Source: Phoronis australis (Eukaryota > Phoronida > Phoronidae). Taken from it: a stretch of DNA of 25,393 nucleotides. Below, in pieces: positions 1 through 10,574 of the stretch; the stretch's first letter is position 1; each line of letters begins with the position of its first letter. The position numbers were made by a program, and so were the translations under genes. The DNA is taken from positions 11,067 through 36,459 of the forward strand of contig NMRA01001144.1 in the NCBI GenBank assembly GCA_002633005.1, in the 5' to 3' direction. The notes under the pieces were generated by a model, which was not told the DNA's origin, ran no database searches, and saw nothing but the letters and a program-made list of their open reading frames with translations.

Positions 1-2614
1 CCGGTATTTTTTTAGTCCGATAAAATTTGGGTACACCAGGGTCCACATCGCCAGCCCCCCCCGCAACTTCTTTTCGGGCCACCTGTGCATATGATTGCGC
101 TATGCACAATTCTCCGAGGCAACATCTTGGCCCCCTCTTATGGTATACTAGATCCGCCAATGAAAGTAACCTTTAAAAAATAATGTGGAGTTCCTGTTTG
201 TGGGCAATAGTGGTTATAAATTTAGAAAATTGAAATCGAATTTAAAGCACATTGTTCTTGGTGGCGTGCAGTTTGAATTGACATTGACGATTCGTATTGT
301 GGGTATACTCCAGTATCTTACTATTAAATAAGAATAAACTCCGGTTCAATTTTTGGGCGTTGTGCATATATGGTATACAGTGATTTAATTGTTCATAGAA
401 CACTTTGAAAGTCGGCGGCTTTTTCAAAACTGTCTATAGATTTCATAACTTGTGTAACTGAATCTTCTGCATAGAAAGTGAATATTCTACATTCGACAAC
501 TTGCACTGAAGTGTGTAGTTATGATACAAATTCCTTGATTAATTTGGGTATTTTGTAAAGAAATATTTGTATTTTGCTCATGTTGAGTCTGTATTAACGG
601 CAGGTTTAAGTACAAATCTGTGCAACATCGTGCCATCTACGTGTATGATCGGCAACACGGCGAGAAAAATGTCTGGACTAACACACGTGTTGTTGTCACG
701 TGACGTTTGTTTTTAAGTTCGTCTGCGAGTAAGCGAGCGCGTGCGTGTCACCAGAGTTCATTTGCCAAAGCAGAGACCGTCTTTTGGCCAGAGCCACGCA
801 ATCTAACTAGCTAGATGTGTCTAAAGAAATTTGCACAAGGCCTAAACCAGAGCGTGTTTCATTTAGCAAACTTTCGACATTTGTCTCGGTAAGGCCCATA
901 TAAGTCGCCGTCAATGCCAGAAATTTGTAACATTCTTGATCCGCTAGGTGACGCTTAGCGCCACGTAACTAATCAATCATAAAAACGCATAGTAAGGTTA
1001 AAGGTCAGGAATCTTGGGCACTAGTACCAGTGAGTAATGCAGTCTGCAGAGCAATACTTATCAAGTTTACAATAACAGCATTTGGAATGTCTGGGTCTAC
1101 AGCCGGTATGACAGTGCTAAGCTGGGTGATTGGGGTCACAGACACAGCTATCAACATAACCAGAACAAAATAATGTGAACTGAACACCAGCCAGCCAGCC
1201 GTGTGTGCTTGCACAGTGGCTTAAACGGGCTGCCAAAGTGCTTTTTATTAATCTAAAGTTTGTCATTACATATTTTTGTCCGGAATCCACTCCAGTGTAA
1301 CACTTACTGAATTAAGACGAAGGACAACGTACCGTGGATCACAAAAAACGAAATAACATTTTGAAGATTACTAGTATATCAATTATAGGCCTACTCACAG
1401 GCGAAACTTGCATAATGACTGTATAAAATCCGATTTCGAAAGTATTTCTAAACTCATACCGGATGAGAAAATGAAGAAATCAGTTTCTTACCGATTCTAC
1501 GCTAATCTCTCATCTACAGAGTGCGAATTCCATTGCAAAGAGTCGACAGACAGGTGATCGGCAACATTTCATCTCACTGACAGCACTTTACGTCGATCCA
1601 TTTTCTGAACACAAGAGACGAGGAAAAAATTTCGAGAAACAAAATGAAATTTGGATCAGCAACCTCTGAGTACTCCTGGTAGTCACCTAGGCTATAGGCA
1701 AATCCGGTGGCAAAATGAATTCAGCCACAAAACTTGACTTAAAAATGAGCTATGCGCTCAAATAGTGGCTTCCGGACGATCGTTAACATAGGCCTGAACC
1801 TTCAAACTTCAAGAGACGTGGAAAAATTTTCACCATTGGCGCTGATATTTGGCGGAAACATGTGTCTTAACATACACTCTATGTGACAGGCTATCGGCAA
1901 ATTGTGTAGTTATCTCCCCTAACTAACAAATTCCTAGCTGATTTTTGTCTGCTCTTGTGTATTTCGTATGGAGGCTGCTGGCAAGATTTAGCGCATGCGC
2001 AGTAGTGCATGTTACAAATTTCTGGCGTTGGTGTAGCTGGATGCGTACGTAACTATCTGACAGTTATTTTTTGGTGTAAGGGTGTGTAAGCATTCACTGT
2101 TAGTTGTCATTTTATCGCATATTCGGCTTAAAAACACGAATTATGGTTAATCAAACAATCCATCTCAAAACTAATGCAAACATGTTTTATAGTATTAGAA
2201 ATTGTCGGAAATTAGTGCCAATATTCGTTTCTTATCGATGCTATGGTACCCGTTTCATCAATGTATATAGTTTGCCTATTGTCACAAAACGTCTGTCGCG
2301 CTCATGACACGAGCATGCGCAATTTCCTAAAATTTTGCGACCTCTTTTGGAATATGATGACTCAATTTTGCAACAGCACGATTTGTTCTGAAATTCGGTT
2401 TGCTGGTTTTAAAGTACTAAAAACTTAAGACGAAATGAAATCAGTTCTGATTTTTGTTGTGCCATGTACGCAACCTCGTAGAAGAGAAGAGCTCACTGAA
2501 GAATTGGTGAGAAAAGGAACTGGCCGATGTAAGCCAACGTAAAACAACGTATCTCTATTTTAGTAGCAGAATAACGACAGAACGACATTTTTTCCCGGCG
2601 AGCATCGATAAATA
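1..2614. other. no supported gene (left flank)
   Basis: I see no convincing exon, RNA gene or repeat here. The only stretch with a protein-like look is a 69-codon minus-strand ORF at 1005-1214. It is hydrophobic over much of its length and has no recognisable domain or clear splice signals. The last two bases (2613-2614, TA) are the target-site copy of the element that follows. Confidence 0.6.
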
Positions 2615-2653
2615 CAGTACAGCCACTGAATTTTTAGACTTCGTCCGAGCTAC

Positions 2654-2815
2654 CTCACGCCAGGCCAGACCGGAGCGCAACCGAAACGCAGGCGTGACAG
2701 AAATCAGTCACGGTCGCCTCTTGCTACTCCCCGGGTAGTCCTCACGCTTACCTCCAGTTTAGTTAACGCCTTCCTCACGTCTCGTTAACGCTAACCTCAC
2801 GCTTTCTTCAGGGCC
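2654..2815. repeat. left subterminal TCACGC-type repeats of copy 1
   Basis: Just inside the left terminus an 8-9 bp motif of the form CTCACGCCT/CTCACGCTT recurs with small changes, for example near 2654, 2742, 2772 and 2801. The reverse-complement form AGGCGTGA also occurs near 2690. Clustered subterminal motifs are typical of transposase-binding regions in DNA transposons, but that role is inferred. Confidence 0.6.
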
Positions 2816-3274
2816 TTAATGGTAGCTGTCGTAACCATGGTCGGACACCGGGCTAACCAGTAAAAATACATGTAAGGTCTTGATTGCCTGTCTTTTCGGT
2901 GAAGTTGCAAAGACATTATAGTATGTTATAGAGTATCTTTGCAAGCAGTCATCTATCACACTTGGGTTCCGACTAACTCTGTAATTCCAGTTTATACAAA
3001 CGTCTTCCTTCAGCTCGTCTTGTGTTACACTTGCATGTACATGTTCAATTTACGACTTAAGAGCAAGTCCCATCAACGACATACATGTACAGTAACCACG
3101 GTTAGTAAATACGAATGAACGTGACGCTGTGTCCAGAGTCGTCTTTATATGGCTGTGGACTCCTTGAAACTTGTCACAGGTAGATATAGTTATTCGCCAT
3201 AAAAATAGCCTACGCATCTTGTGAAGTATTGTGTCACTCTGTAAATTTTGCACCGTACTGGCGTACAGAAAATT

Positions 3275-3592
3275 TCAAGAGGCCGCCCTTCTGACATACC
3301 CATCACTTACTGCAAGCAAATGTTTTGACTTAAAAGTCCTCAATTCGTAGTGCAGTTCTATTATTTGTAGCCCCTTCCCTGTAGTACATGCGTTTCGACT
3401 GAATACACAATATCCCTGGGGTAATTCTTCACTAAAATAATAATAGCGGTCATCTGTTTGACTCGTCAAATGCATGGGCACGATCAGTTTTCTCCGCATG
3501 TTGCCGGAACTTGGGACCAATGTGCTCAGAATTGACATGCTGCTATGCTCCTTCATATCGTGAAGGCAATTGAATAATTCCGCCATGTACAC
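3275..3592 (-). other. unrecognised ORF inside Tc1/mariner-like copy 1
   Basis: This is a 105-codon minus-strand open frame. Its C-terminal 80 or so residues are also open in copy 2 (12177-12434), and the two frames differ by many substitutions plus one in-frame three-base indel. Shared segments include SQTDD, SRNACTTG and TFKSKHLLAV. I recognise no domain, no DDE triad and no DNA-binding helix. The upstream part is frameshifted in copy 2. It may be a relic of a coding region carried by the ancestral element, or a chance open frame preserved because the copies are closely related. Confidence 0.2.
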
Positions 3593-3849
3593 GCGTGTTA
3601 AGATCCTTTATTAATTTATATAAAAACAAATTATTTATACATAATTATACATAAGTGAAAAGTAAAGTCCACAGGTCTGTTTCCTGAAGTGACTTAAGAT
3701 TTGAGACGGAAATTTTGGTCTTTTACTACACGTGACGATTTCAAAAAAAATTATACCTCACATGAGCAAAAGTCTATGAGAATACACACATCACTGGTAG
3801 TTACTGATATAATTTTAATAAATTACTTTTTCATCTGCGATGCAGGTAA

Positions 3850-3965
3850 ACTCACGCCTAGCTGGTCTGGATCACGCTTCGTTCACGCCTAACTCACGGT
3901 AAGCTCCGGATTTAGTCACGCTTAGGCTCACGCCAGCTGTCACGGTTGATTCACTCCTCACTGTC
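3850..3965. repeat. right subterminal TCACGC-type repeats of copy 1
   Basis: At the right end the motif reappears (CTCACGCCT, TTCACGCCT, CTCACGG, GTCACGCTT, CTCACGCC) at about 3851-3960. It keeps the same orientation as at the left end although the terminal repeats are inverted. Copy 2 shows the same arrangement at about 12742-12820. Confidence 0.6.
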
Positions 3966-4075
3966 CGGGCTGTCTCCGGTTACGGTCACGGGTGGCTAGA
4001 CCGGAGAGACACCGGAGAGTCTAATAATTCAGTGGCTGTACTGTAATTTAGTTTACTCAAGGAGGAGTGTCGTTA

Positions 4076-4231
4076 TTAAAGGCGAAGACAACCTTTATCC
4101 ATGTCATTTTGAGCTAAAATAAGGTTGGTTGGTTATCCTAGACATATTTTCCACTTAATTACAGGTTTTCGTAATTTTATTAATTACTCGTCCGCTACTG
4201 CGGAAGTGAAAGTTTAGGAGGCAAGCATTTC
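4076..4231 (+). repeat. left long terminal inverted repeat
   Basis: The repeat begins TTAAAGGCGAAG and runs through GCTAAAATAAGGTTGGTTGG and AATTACTCGTCCGCTACT to GGAGGCAAGC. The reverse complement of 5485-5641 matches it base for base apart from scattered substitutions. Confidence 0.9.
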
Positions 4232-4344
4232 GCGCCAATTTCTTTTCATATAGTCTGACTGTGGGAGCTGCTGAGTCAGTCATTGTTCTACCTCGGTTAT
4301 GTTAAGTTCCGTCGTCGTTTGCTTTCATTTACTAGTCAGTCAAC

Positions 4345-4939
4345 ATGCCACACTGTTGCTGCATACCGGAATGAACTATTTATCGGCTCACGCACGCTTT
4401 GGGAGTGCCTTTGCATCGCTTTCCGATGTTGACACACTTCGCCGTACTTGGCTCGTTCGTGTGAAGAATTACGCAGCGTTACCCGTCCACGCAACGTACA
4501 AAGCAGTGGAGAATTACCGTGTGTGTGGCAAGCACTTTCTGCCGTCCGATTATGAAAGGAATTTGTACGCTGAACTGATGAAGGTCCCTGCGAAACAACG
4601 CCTGAAGAAGGATGCCATTCCGTCTGTGTTGATTCCCGACAGTGCCCCGTCGCCACCCCCGAGAAGTGCGTTTTTGAAGCAAGAAGCCTCGCGAACTGTG
4701 GCCAGTACAGTGATTGGAGCCAGTGGAGGCACTTCATCTACTGTCACCCGTGCCTCCGAACGTACCCCAGAGCGTGCAATTCCTGGAACCGTGATTCGCC
4801 CTGTGCTGTTTTCTCCAGCCCAGAGCCTCTAAGCAGCCCTGCAGCGATATTGAGTAGTGGGAGTGATTACAGGCCCAGTTCGACACCCAGTGAAGAGGAC
4901 AGTTCGTCGTTCAGTGAACAGATCAGTGAGCCAATTTGA
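4345..4939 (+). pseudogene. THAP-domain transposon protein, frameshifted
   Basis: The THAP domain is a C2CH zinc-binding DNA-binding fold. The ATG at 4345 opens MPHCCCIPE, the usual start with the first zinc-binding cysteines, then hits a stop in frame at about 4372. One missing base there would restore the frame. The domain resumes with a conserved Trp (RRTW), the C-x2-H pair in RVCGKHF, and the DAIPSV segment that matches the C-terminal AVPxxF-type motif of THAP domains. A Pro/Ser/Thr-rich region follows. The frame stops at 4830-4832, but from 4832 the next frame continues as a Ser/Glu-rich acidic tail to a TGA at 4937-4939, showing a second frameshift. It lies wholly inside the 4076-5641 element, so it is a transposon gene rather than a host THAP gene. 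It is broken at least twice and probably inactive. Confidence 0.75.
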
Positions 4940-4959
4940 TAAGTTTATTGTGGACTTGT

Positions 4960-5416
4960 CTATTTAGAGTGTGCCAGGTGTGTGGCGAGGGAGTCACACG
5001 ACACGATGTAAGCAGTTTGGGTGCTCAGGTCACCATCCAGTGGGAGTGTGTCGCGGGACACTCTGGCAAGTGTCCGTGGTATGCCGGAGGTCCACTTAAC
5101 CATGTCCAGTAGTGGCTTGGCCTCGTCGAACTCTGAACAGCACAGGCATTGTAGGCATAACAACGCACACAGTGCATTTGCACCAAGATGTTTTACCACG
5201 TCTGTCCTCAGTAGCCGCCCAGTTTCTCTCAACAGCTGCCTGTGCCTGTGCGTACTCTGCCTCTTTATACTCGGGCTCAAACATGTACCCACCCACTGAA
5301 TGTCCGTGAAAAAATTCCTCGTCGCCACTGCTGTAAACAAGGTCTCCGTAACTCACACTACTGTCACTGTGATACGGGTCACCGACTTCAGCCATTTTCA
5401 GCTTACAACTAAACAA
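4960..5416 (-). pseudogene. P2X7 C-terminal-like zinc-binding transposon ORF, frameshifted
   Basis: Minus-strand reading starts near 5416; the internal MAEVGDPYHSDS at about 5395 is a likely true start. It has an acidic N-terminal region (YSSGDEEF), then YMFEPEY and a Trp-Cys-x-Cys...MPT stretch at about residues 76-90. This resembles the cysteine-rich region that follows WCxC in proteins annotated as 'P2X purinoceptor 7-like intracellular domain', a family common on animal transposons. Around 5140 the frame shifts: the first frame loses the next CC motif, while the neighbouring frame carries CLCCSEFDEAK and continues to a stop at 4960. It converges on the THAP ORF and shares the same element. 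The family call comes from memory of the motif pattern and is moderately sure; DNA binding is inferred only. Confidence 0.5.
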
Positions 5417-5453
5417 TCCCTAAATCCAACGTAGTTGAGTTCTCTACTAAGCT

Positions 5454-5483
5454 ATTATACCTCACATGAGCAAAAGTTTATGA
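5454..5483 (+). repeat. 30-bp fragment of Tc1/mariner-like element inside ISL2EU-like element
   Basis: These 30 bases match 3750-3779 of the neighbouring element with one substitution, and the equivalent site in copy 2 is near 12648-12672. The match ends at the N (5484), next to the inner edge of the right inverted repeat. Confidence 0.8.
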
Positions 5484-5484
5484 N

Positions 5485-5641
5485 AAACGCTTGCCTCCTA
5501 AAACGTCACTTCCGGAGTAGCGGACGAGTAATTAATAAAATTACGAAAAGCTGTAACAAAGTGGAAAATATGTCTACGATATCCAACCAACCTTATTTTA
5601 GCTCAAAATGACATGGAAAAAGGTTGCCTTCGCCTTTAACA
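5485..5641 (-). repeat. right long terminal inverted repeat
   Basis: This is the reverse complement of 4076-4231. Its inner edge (AAACGCTTGCC) starts one base after the ambiguous base N at 5484. Confidence 0.88.
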
Positions 5642-7279
5642 CTAATTTGGTGAAGATTTTACATGTTTACTGTTTTACGCACATCGGCGCCAAGCTGTAT
5701 ATTTAGTATACTGCTTTGCCGCACAAAGGCTAGTTATGATGATGCTTCACCCGAGAGCCAGAACGCCCATTTTTTTCTTGACTAAAATGTCAAATTGGAG
5801 GAAACGGATTTTCATTTTGTTCTAAAACAATTATGCATTGGTTATCTAGCTCAAAAGCGTGCAACGTGGTTGGTTTGTGGTTAAAACTCAAAAGCGCCGC
5901 ATGTCAATTACAATTAGCGATGTGTCCTGTGGCGTACAAAAGATTTTGTTGGATTAATCGGCACAAGACCTGCATATGCATACATATATAGCTCCATTGT
6001 ATGATCTAGATCTGTGTAGGCCTGCCAGTAATAAATCTTAGCTTGTTTGTCATTGCGGTTTCAATCCCTGGCGGGTCGGTCCCCGGCGGTCCTGTTTTCT
6101 AGTGAGGCGGTCATGCTTTTAGGTGCGTCAGTCCCATTTTCTGGTGCGATGGTCCCATTTGATCCCCATAGGTCCTGTTTTCGGTGAATCGGTCCAATTT
6201 AAGAGGACCGGCGGTCATGTTTCTCACCCGTGTATTTCTTTGAAAAAAGTGAGCTCAGTTCTCCCTTCAGCTGTGTGCCTAGGCTTCCTAGTAATCATTA
6301 CAATGGGTGTGTTCAAACTTGAAAGGTACCTATTGACAGTAGGCATCCAAATGATACATTGGGCGTCCGTGCCAGGGCGTCCATATTATTGCTAGGGTGT
6401 CCATTGGGACGCCCAGGACGTATGCTGCATGAAGGCCTGGTTCTTGATTGTGATGGATCAGTACTTGGTGGTTATTCAACCGATTGGACTATACTCGAAT
6501 CGAGTTACAATGAACCCAGTCCTCCATACTACAAGTTACACTTTCTCCAATGCACTATAGGTTATGCTTTCTGTACTTTGGTTTTGATGACATGGATACA
6601 ATGTTCATATGGTAATAATGTGCCAATTATATTTTTTGCAACTTTAGAGGAATCAGCGCATGCTTTTCGTGCGTGACGCTCAGGGACGTTGATTCGCTGT
6701 ACGTGGCTAGGCATCCTTTCATACAAAAATGTGGACCAAATGAAAACCTACCAGTTTATTGTAAGGACAGCATGACTCGACCTGCTTGTCGTGTATTTGC
6801 TGGAAATGTTTCGAGTATGAAACGATATGTGCTTGTGACTTGTGCAAGATTTTGCTATGAGCAGTGTGCAGCGCTGGACCATGTTAATTTTGTATTTCTA
6901 CCACTGAAAAGCCAACAGTACTCTTCTGGTATTCTAGTAGTATGTTTTTTATTTTGTCTCAAAAGTTGGTTTGCTTACTGCTGTTAACTTTTATTACAAA
7001 GAACATCTTTGATTTGTCCCATGAGGTTCATTGTAATGAAGTTCAACTGTTCTGCAGCATTTGCTGGTATTCCTTTATTGTAAGAAATAGTTTGGCAGAT
7101 TTTTTATGGGCTGTTATCATTTGTTTGTGTGGCACGCCAGCTTTTACAAACGTAGTTTGAATTTGATATTTTATTTACCGTACGTGCTATTTATTGATCA
7201 ACACTCTTGGAAGCATACCATTTGTAGAGCAGTTTTGGGTGCATTTCCACACTAAAAGCTTTGCTCTTGCTTGTTGCAG
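5642..7279. other. no supported gene; upstream of Ig exon
   Basis: A signal-peptide exon ending in phase 1 would be expected upstream of the Ig exon, but I cannot identify one with confidence. At 6060-6215 there are loose repeats of a GGTCCCATTTT/GGTCCTGTTTT type, and at 6359-6420 short repeats of GGGCGTCC with an inverted GGACGCCC. Open frames here lack coding character. Confidence 0.55.
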
Positions 7280-7645
7280 GTGTTGTTGATGCAGCTCTTG
7301 ATGTGAATGTTCCTGATGAGACCATTGCTATTGAAGGAGGTTCAGTTGTATTTGAAATCGGCTACACGACGAGTGACGGTGATACCTTCAACAAAGTTGA
7401 GTTGAAAAAGGGTACGCAGACTGTATTTACTGCACCTGAGGCTATCCAAGATCAGTTTTTCCCCAATGGATCGTTTTCAGGATCGTACATACCCCGTGGT
7501 TCTACTAACTACTATAAAGGCAGGACTCAGTTCACTATCACTTTAAGTAAAGTTACAACAGCAGATGAGGGAGCGTACACTGTTTATTTTACTAAAAACC
7601 TCAACGTAGCTGTTCCACCTGTTGTTGTTCAACTTGTGTTAGATG
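7280..7645 (+). CDS. internal exon: cysteine-less immunoglobulin-like domain
   Basis: Acceptor TTGTTGCAG ends at 7279 and donor GTAAGT starts at 7646. The exon is 366 nt, phase 1-1, giving about 122 residues. Ig V/I-type hallmarks: an A/B-strand EGGSVVFEI, then GRTQFTITLSKV and the F-strand motif TTADEGAYTVYF (the DxGxY signature), ending in a G-strand-like PPVVVQLVLD. The canonical disulfide is absent: the B-strand Cys position is Phe and the F-strand position (Y-x-C) is Val. There is no cysteine anywhere in the exon and no Trp in the expected C strand. A single-exon phase 1-1 Ig domain is the common shuffling unit of extracellular proteins. Role (adhesion, recognition or receptor) is unknown. 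The last base plus the first two of the microexons form an Asp codon, so splicing to 22354 is in frame. Confidence 0.75.
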
Positions 7646-8295
7646 GTAAGTACCTCTAAGGCTTTGCATAAGAAATCTCGATGTTTACCATGCGATGAAG
7701 CAATGTGCTTTGGTTGGTTTCTTTTTGAGTTTTGATCTTGTTCTTTCCAATATATATCAGACCTACGTACCGTACGCAAAAATGCTTTGTGGCACAGAAA
7801 CTTTGCTTGTAGTTCGCAAGTACTCAAAATCAGGCATAAATATGCAAATTCAAAGCAGATTATTTTCCGAGTTGTTACTCATTGGAAAGCTAATAATAGT
7901 ATTGATAGAAGAACCCATTCACATTATTCTAACTATAAAACGTGAGCTCCGAAGTCTGAAACTTTCTCCAATTCATTCTATATATAGCTAGATAATCAGC
8001 GAATCGCAAGGTTTCGTTTACGGTATTTAAAATCACCGGCCTATATTAGCTACTTATTAAATAAGTAATAAGCATCGTCTTCAGTGATTGGTGAATTTTT
8101 TATTTTGGACTATGCCCGGCGGCTAAATGCACATTGATCTGAACTATGAAGAAAATAGGTTCTGAAAGAAGAGAGTATCTGTTTTTGCCTTGTTATTCCA
8201 AGAAATGTCAGAAAGGGGACCGTCGAATTTGCGTTGCAAGTTGCATAGCGGGTTGTTCTCATTTGCATATGGTGACAGCACTGATACCCTGTAAA

Positions 8296-8450
8296 ATGTA
8301 ACCATTTCGTAAAATATAACAACTGTTACATTTTATGTCATTGTTACATTGCTAGGCCTCTCCTAAAATGTAACAAGTTGTTACATTTGATGAAATTGTT
8401 ACAATTTACCTGAATGCACATGGAGAAATGTACCATTGTTACATTTAATG
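8296..8450. repeat. clustered TGTTACATTT palindromes
   Basis: About 150 bp contain at least eight copies of TGTTACATTT or its reverse complement AAATGTAACA, separated by 5-20 bp. One block near 8366-8390 is a near-perfect hairpin (AAATGTAAC-AA-GTTACATTT). Confidence 0.7.
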
Positions 8451-9355
8451 AAAGGACCTCATGTTTCATGAGTTTGCAAGATATTTGTCAGACGGAGGAA
8501 GACCGTTCACACATTTAACGCCTCCTTCCTCGGATTGTGTGAATGCATTAATTCTATCAAATGTGCCGACTTTATAGACGTGTCCCTAATTATGTATTTT
8601 CCATGGTTTTTTGAACATGAGTTATTTAATGGTATAGTAAAAAGTGTACAGCGTACAGTTTCAACTCCACACGAAAGGTGTTTCAATGATCAGGTAACAA
8701 TATTTTTATCGTTAAAGCGTTGTTGCATGTTTTATTGGCGCTAATGAAGCAATTTTTATCCGACATCACACTAAACAAACTTCCCTTTTTAAGAACAACA
8801 ATGACATCGTATTTGGCTAATATTTACAGCATTTCTTCGGAAACGTACGAAAATCACAAAATTTGTCACGGAGAAATCAATTTCGGAAGCCAGTTTGATT
8901 GAAAAATCACCAGTTTTGGTCAAGGATAGTTTGGTTATTTCGGGCAGTGTTTTATTTGCCTTGAAGTCATTGCTAATACAGTAATTGCCCTGCTTCACAC
9001 AAAATGAGAAACCAAATTTCTGATGCCGACGGGCGCTGTCCATCACCTTAGTTACGAATGACGATTTCTCAAAGACATTGTGGTGAAAGGAAATAAAAGC
9101 ACGCATTTATTTGCCTGCAGGTTGACAGATTTTGCCAAAGCAACAGCAAAATATCTGCGTTGAGAAGGGCAAGCCATTAGCTCAAAAAGTGGCTCCATAT
9201 AGACCGGTATCCCAGAGGTTTTTTTGGGTATGAAAAGGTATCCAATTTTGGTGCCACAGTGCTCTGTGGGTATCCTCATGCTTGGAATTGGCGTCTGGCA
9301 GCTTCACTTTGGTGGGTATGGTCGGGGGGAGCCAAGAGAATGACACTCAAAAATT

Positions 9356-9983
9356 GAGCTAAATCAACTTTTCTGGTAACTACTTCAAACCGCCTTGGAT
9401 ACCTACTACGTTATCCACTGTATCAAAATTGGTCTCTGCCAGATAATTTCAGTGGTGGGAAGTATCAGCCAGGCGGTTATAAACAATGTGCAAAAATTGA
9501 GCTAGATCGATCCAAGAGGTAATCGCGTGAAACCTGAGTTTCAAAATATTCACCATGAGCCCAGGTATCGCGAATGAACACTGCCAGACAAATCTAGTGG
9601 TGGGTTAGCTTCGCCAGACATGCCCAAATACCTGAGGTGAGCTAGATCAACCCACCAGGTAACGGTTTTAAACCAATTACACGATGTTCAGCATCACTAT
9701 ACATGGCACAAGTGTTAGATGTCAGACATTTTCAGTGGTGGGTGCCCCTGCCAGACGATTAACAAAAAGGGTTAAAAATTGAGCTAGATCAACCCAAGAG
9801 GTAACCGCTTAAAACCAGTTCCAAAATATTCACCGTAAGCATAGGTATCACGAATAAACACTGCTAGACAAATCAAGTGGTGGGTTATCCCCGCCAGACA
9901 CGCCCAAAGACCTGAGTTGAGCTAGATCAACCCAAGAGGTAACCGCATGAAACCAGTTGCAAAATATTCGCCGTAAGCCCAGG
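9356..9983 (+). repeat. tandem array of about 141-bp monomers, left part
   Basis: The phrase GAGCTAGATCAACCC(A) recurs at about 9356, 9499, 9639, 9781 and 9919, a spacing of 138-143 bp. Between them are conserved phrases AGAGGTAACCGC, AAAATATTCACC, GCCCAGGTATC and AGTGGTGGGTTA. Neighbouring monomers diverge, with some sign of an alternating dimer. The array breaks at GCCCAGG (9983), where a transposon entered, and resumes at 13003. Confidence 0.8.
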
Positions 9984-10538
9984 CAGTGTTCTCCACGACC
10001 ACTTTTAACTTGTCAAAGCGTCCTGTTTGGCTGAACGCGCGTCCTGTTTAAATGTCCCGTGTCCTGTTTAAAAATCCCGCAATATAAAAATATAGGGACT
10101 ACTTTTTAAAAATGACATCGTCATTAATAAGGTCCTCACTGGTTCAAATCCTGCTTGGCAGCAACTGCAGGCCATAGCCCATTGAATCTGAAAAAAGGCC
10201 AAGTGGTCAGTTGTGGACAGCCTAATCACCGGTCTCACTCAAGCGGCAGACCGGGCCCCTAGTCTGTTTATGGTGTAACGTGGTGTGTAAATAATCTCTC
10301 AGTTATCTATTTAATTCATCTGGAACAACTAGTTATAGTCAACTGAATTTAAACAAAGGCCCAGTGGTACCTATAGGCCTCATCCACTACCTGCTCACTG
10401 GAGGTGCAGTCCCGCACAAAGTCGCTAATCCTTAGGCCTATGCTAGCCCTATGCGCTTTGAAGTCACCTTTTTGTGTTCGGTAGACAACTGATCATATTA
10501 CTGATTGAAAATAATTAAGACTTGGTGGTTAGTTCTGT

Positions 10539-10574
10539 GAAGTATATGTTGTCAGCGAAGTATATGTTGTCAGC
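10539..10574 (+). repeat. 18-bp direct repeat, two perfect copies
   Basis: GAAGTATATGTTGTCAGC occurs twice head to tail inside the hAT-like element. No role is suggested. Confidence 0.85.

Larger units (their letters stand above)
2615..4043. mobile_element. Tc1/mariner-like non-autonomous DNA transposon, copy 1
   Basis: The element is 1429 bp and bounded by inverted repeats of about 25 bp starting CAGTACAGCCACTGAATT. The right end (around 4019-4043) is the reverse complement with about one mismatch. It is flanked on both sides by TA (2613-2614 and 4044-4045). A CAGT terminus plus a TA target duplication fits the Tc1/mariner superfamily. A near full-length second copy lies at 11482-12907 with its own TA duplication, which independently fixes both ends. 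No DDE/D transposase is visible, so it probably depended on enzymes supplied in trans. Both ends carry many short TCACGC-type direct repeats. The superfamily assignment rests on the ends only. Confidence 0.82.
4076..5641. mobile_element. ISL2EU/THAP-like DNA transposon, degraded
   Basis: The segment is about 1.57 kb with inverted repeats of about 155 bp (4076-4231 and 5485-5641) that are highly similar over their full length. Between them lie a plus-strand THAP-domain ORF and a convergent minus-strand P2X7-C-terminal-like ORF, both frameshifted. THAP plus a small accessory ORF between long terminal repeats suggests the ISL2EU group, or another THAP-carrying DNA transposon. No DDE transposase or YqaJ-type nuclease is visible, so this is an internally deleted copy. 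No clean target duplication could be defined. The outer boundary is uncertain by about 10 bp on each side. Confidence 0.65.

Noticed and set aside
2613-4045. hAT or P-type origin for the CAGTACAG element, with an 8-bp duplication
   Set aside because: The 8 bases on each side do not match in either copy; only TA is shared, twice.
6123-7160. Several overlapping plus-strand open frames of 72-105 codons
   Set aside because: No recognisable domain, biased or low-complexity composition, and no supporting splice signals. Hydrophobic residues near 6942 were considered as a signal peptide, but no phase-1 donor follows at a sensible position.
8789-9106. 105-codon minus-strand open frame
   Set aside because: No domain is recognisable, and it is explained by AT-rich sequence free of stops by chance.
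9356-9983. Regularly spaced repeats that could be taken for a CRISPR array
   Set aside because: Whole monomers of about 141 bp are similar, there are no unique spacers, and the sequence is from an animal.
10141-10151. GGTTCAAATCC, a tRNA B-box-like sequence that might mark a tRNA or SINE
   Set aside because: No A box or acceptor-stem pairing at the required distance upstream.
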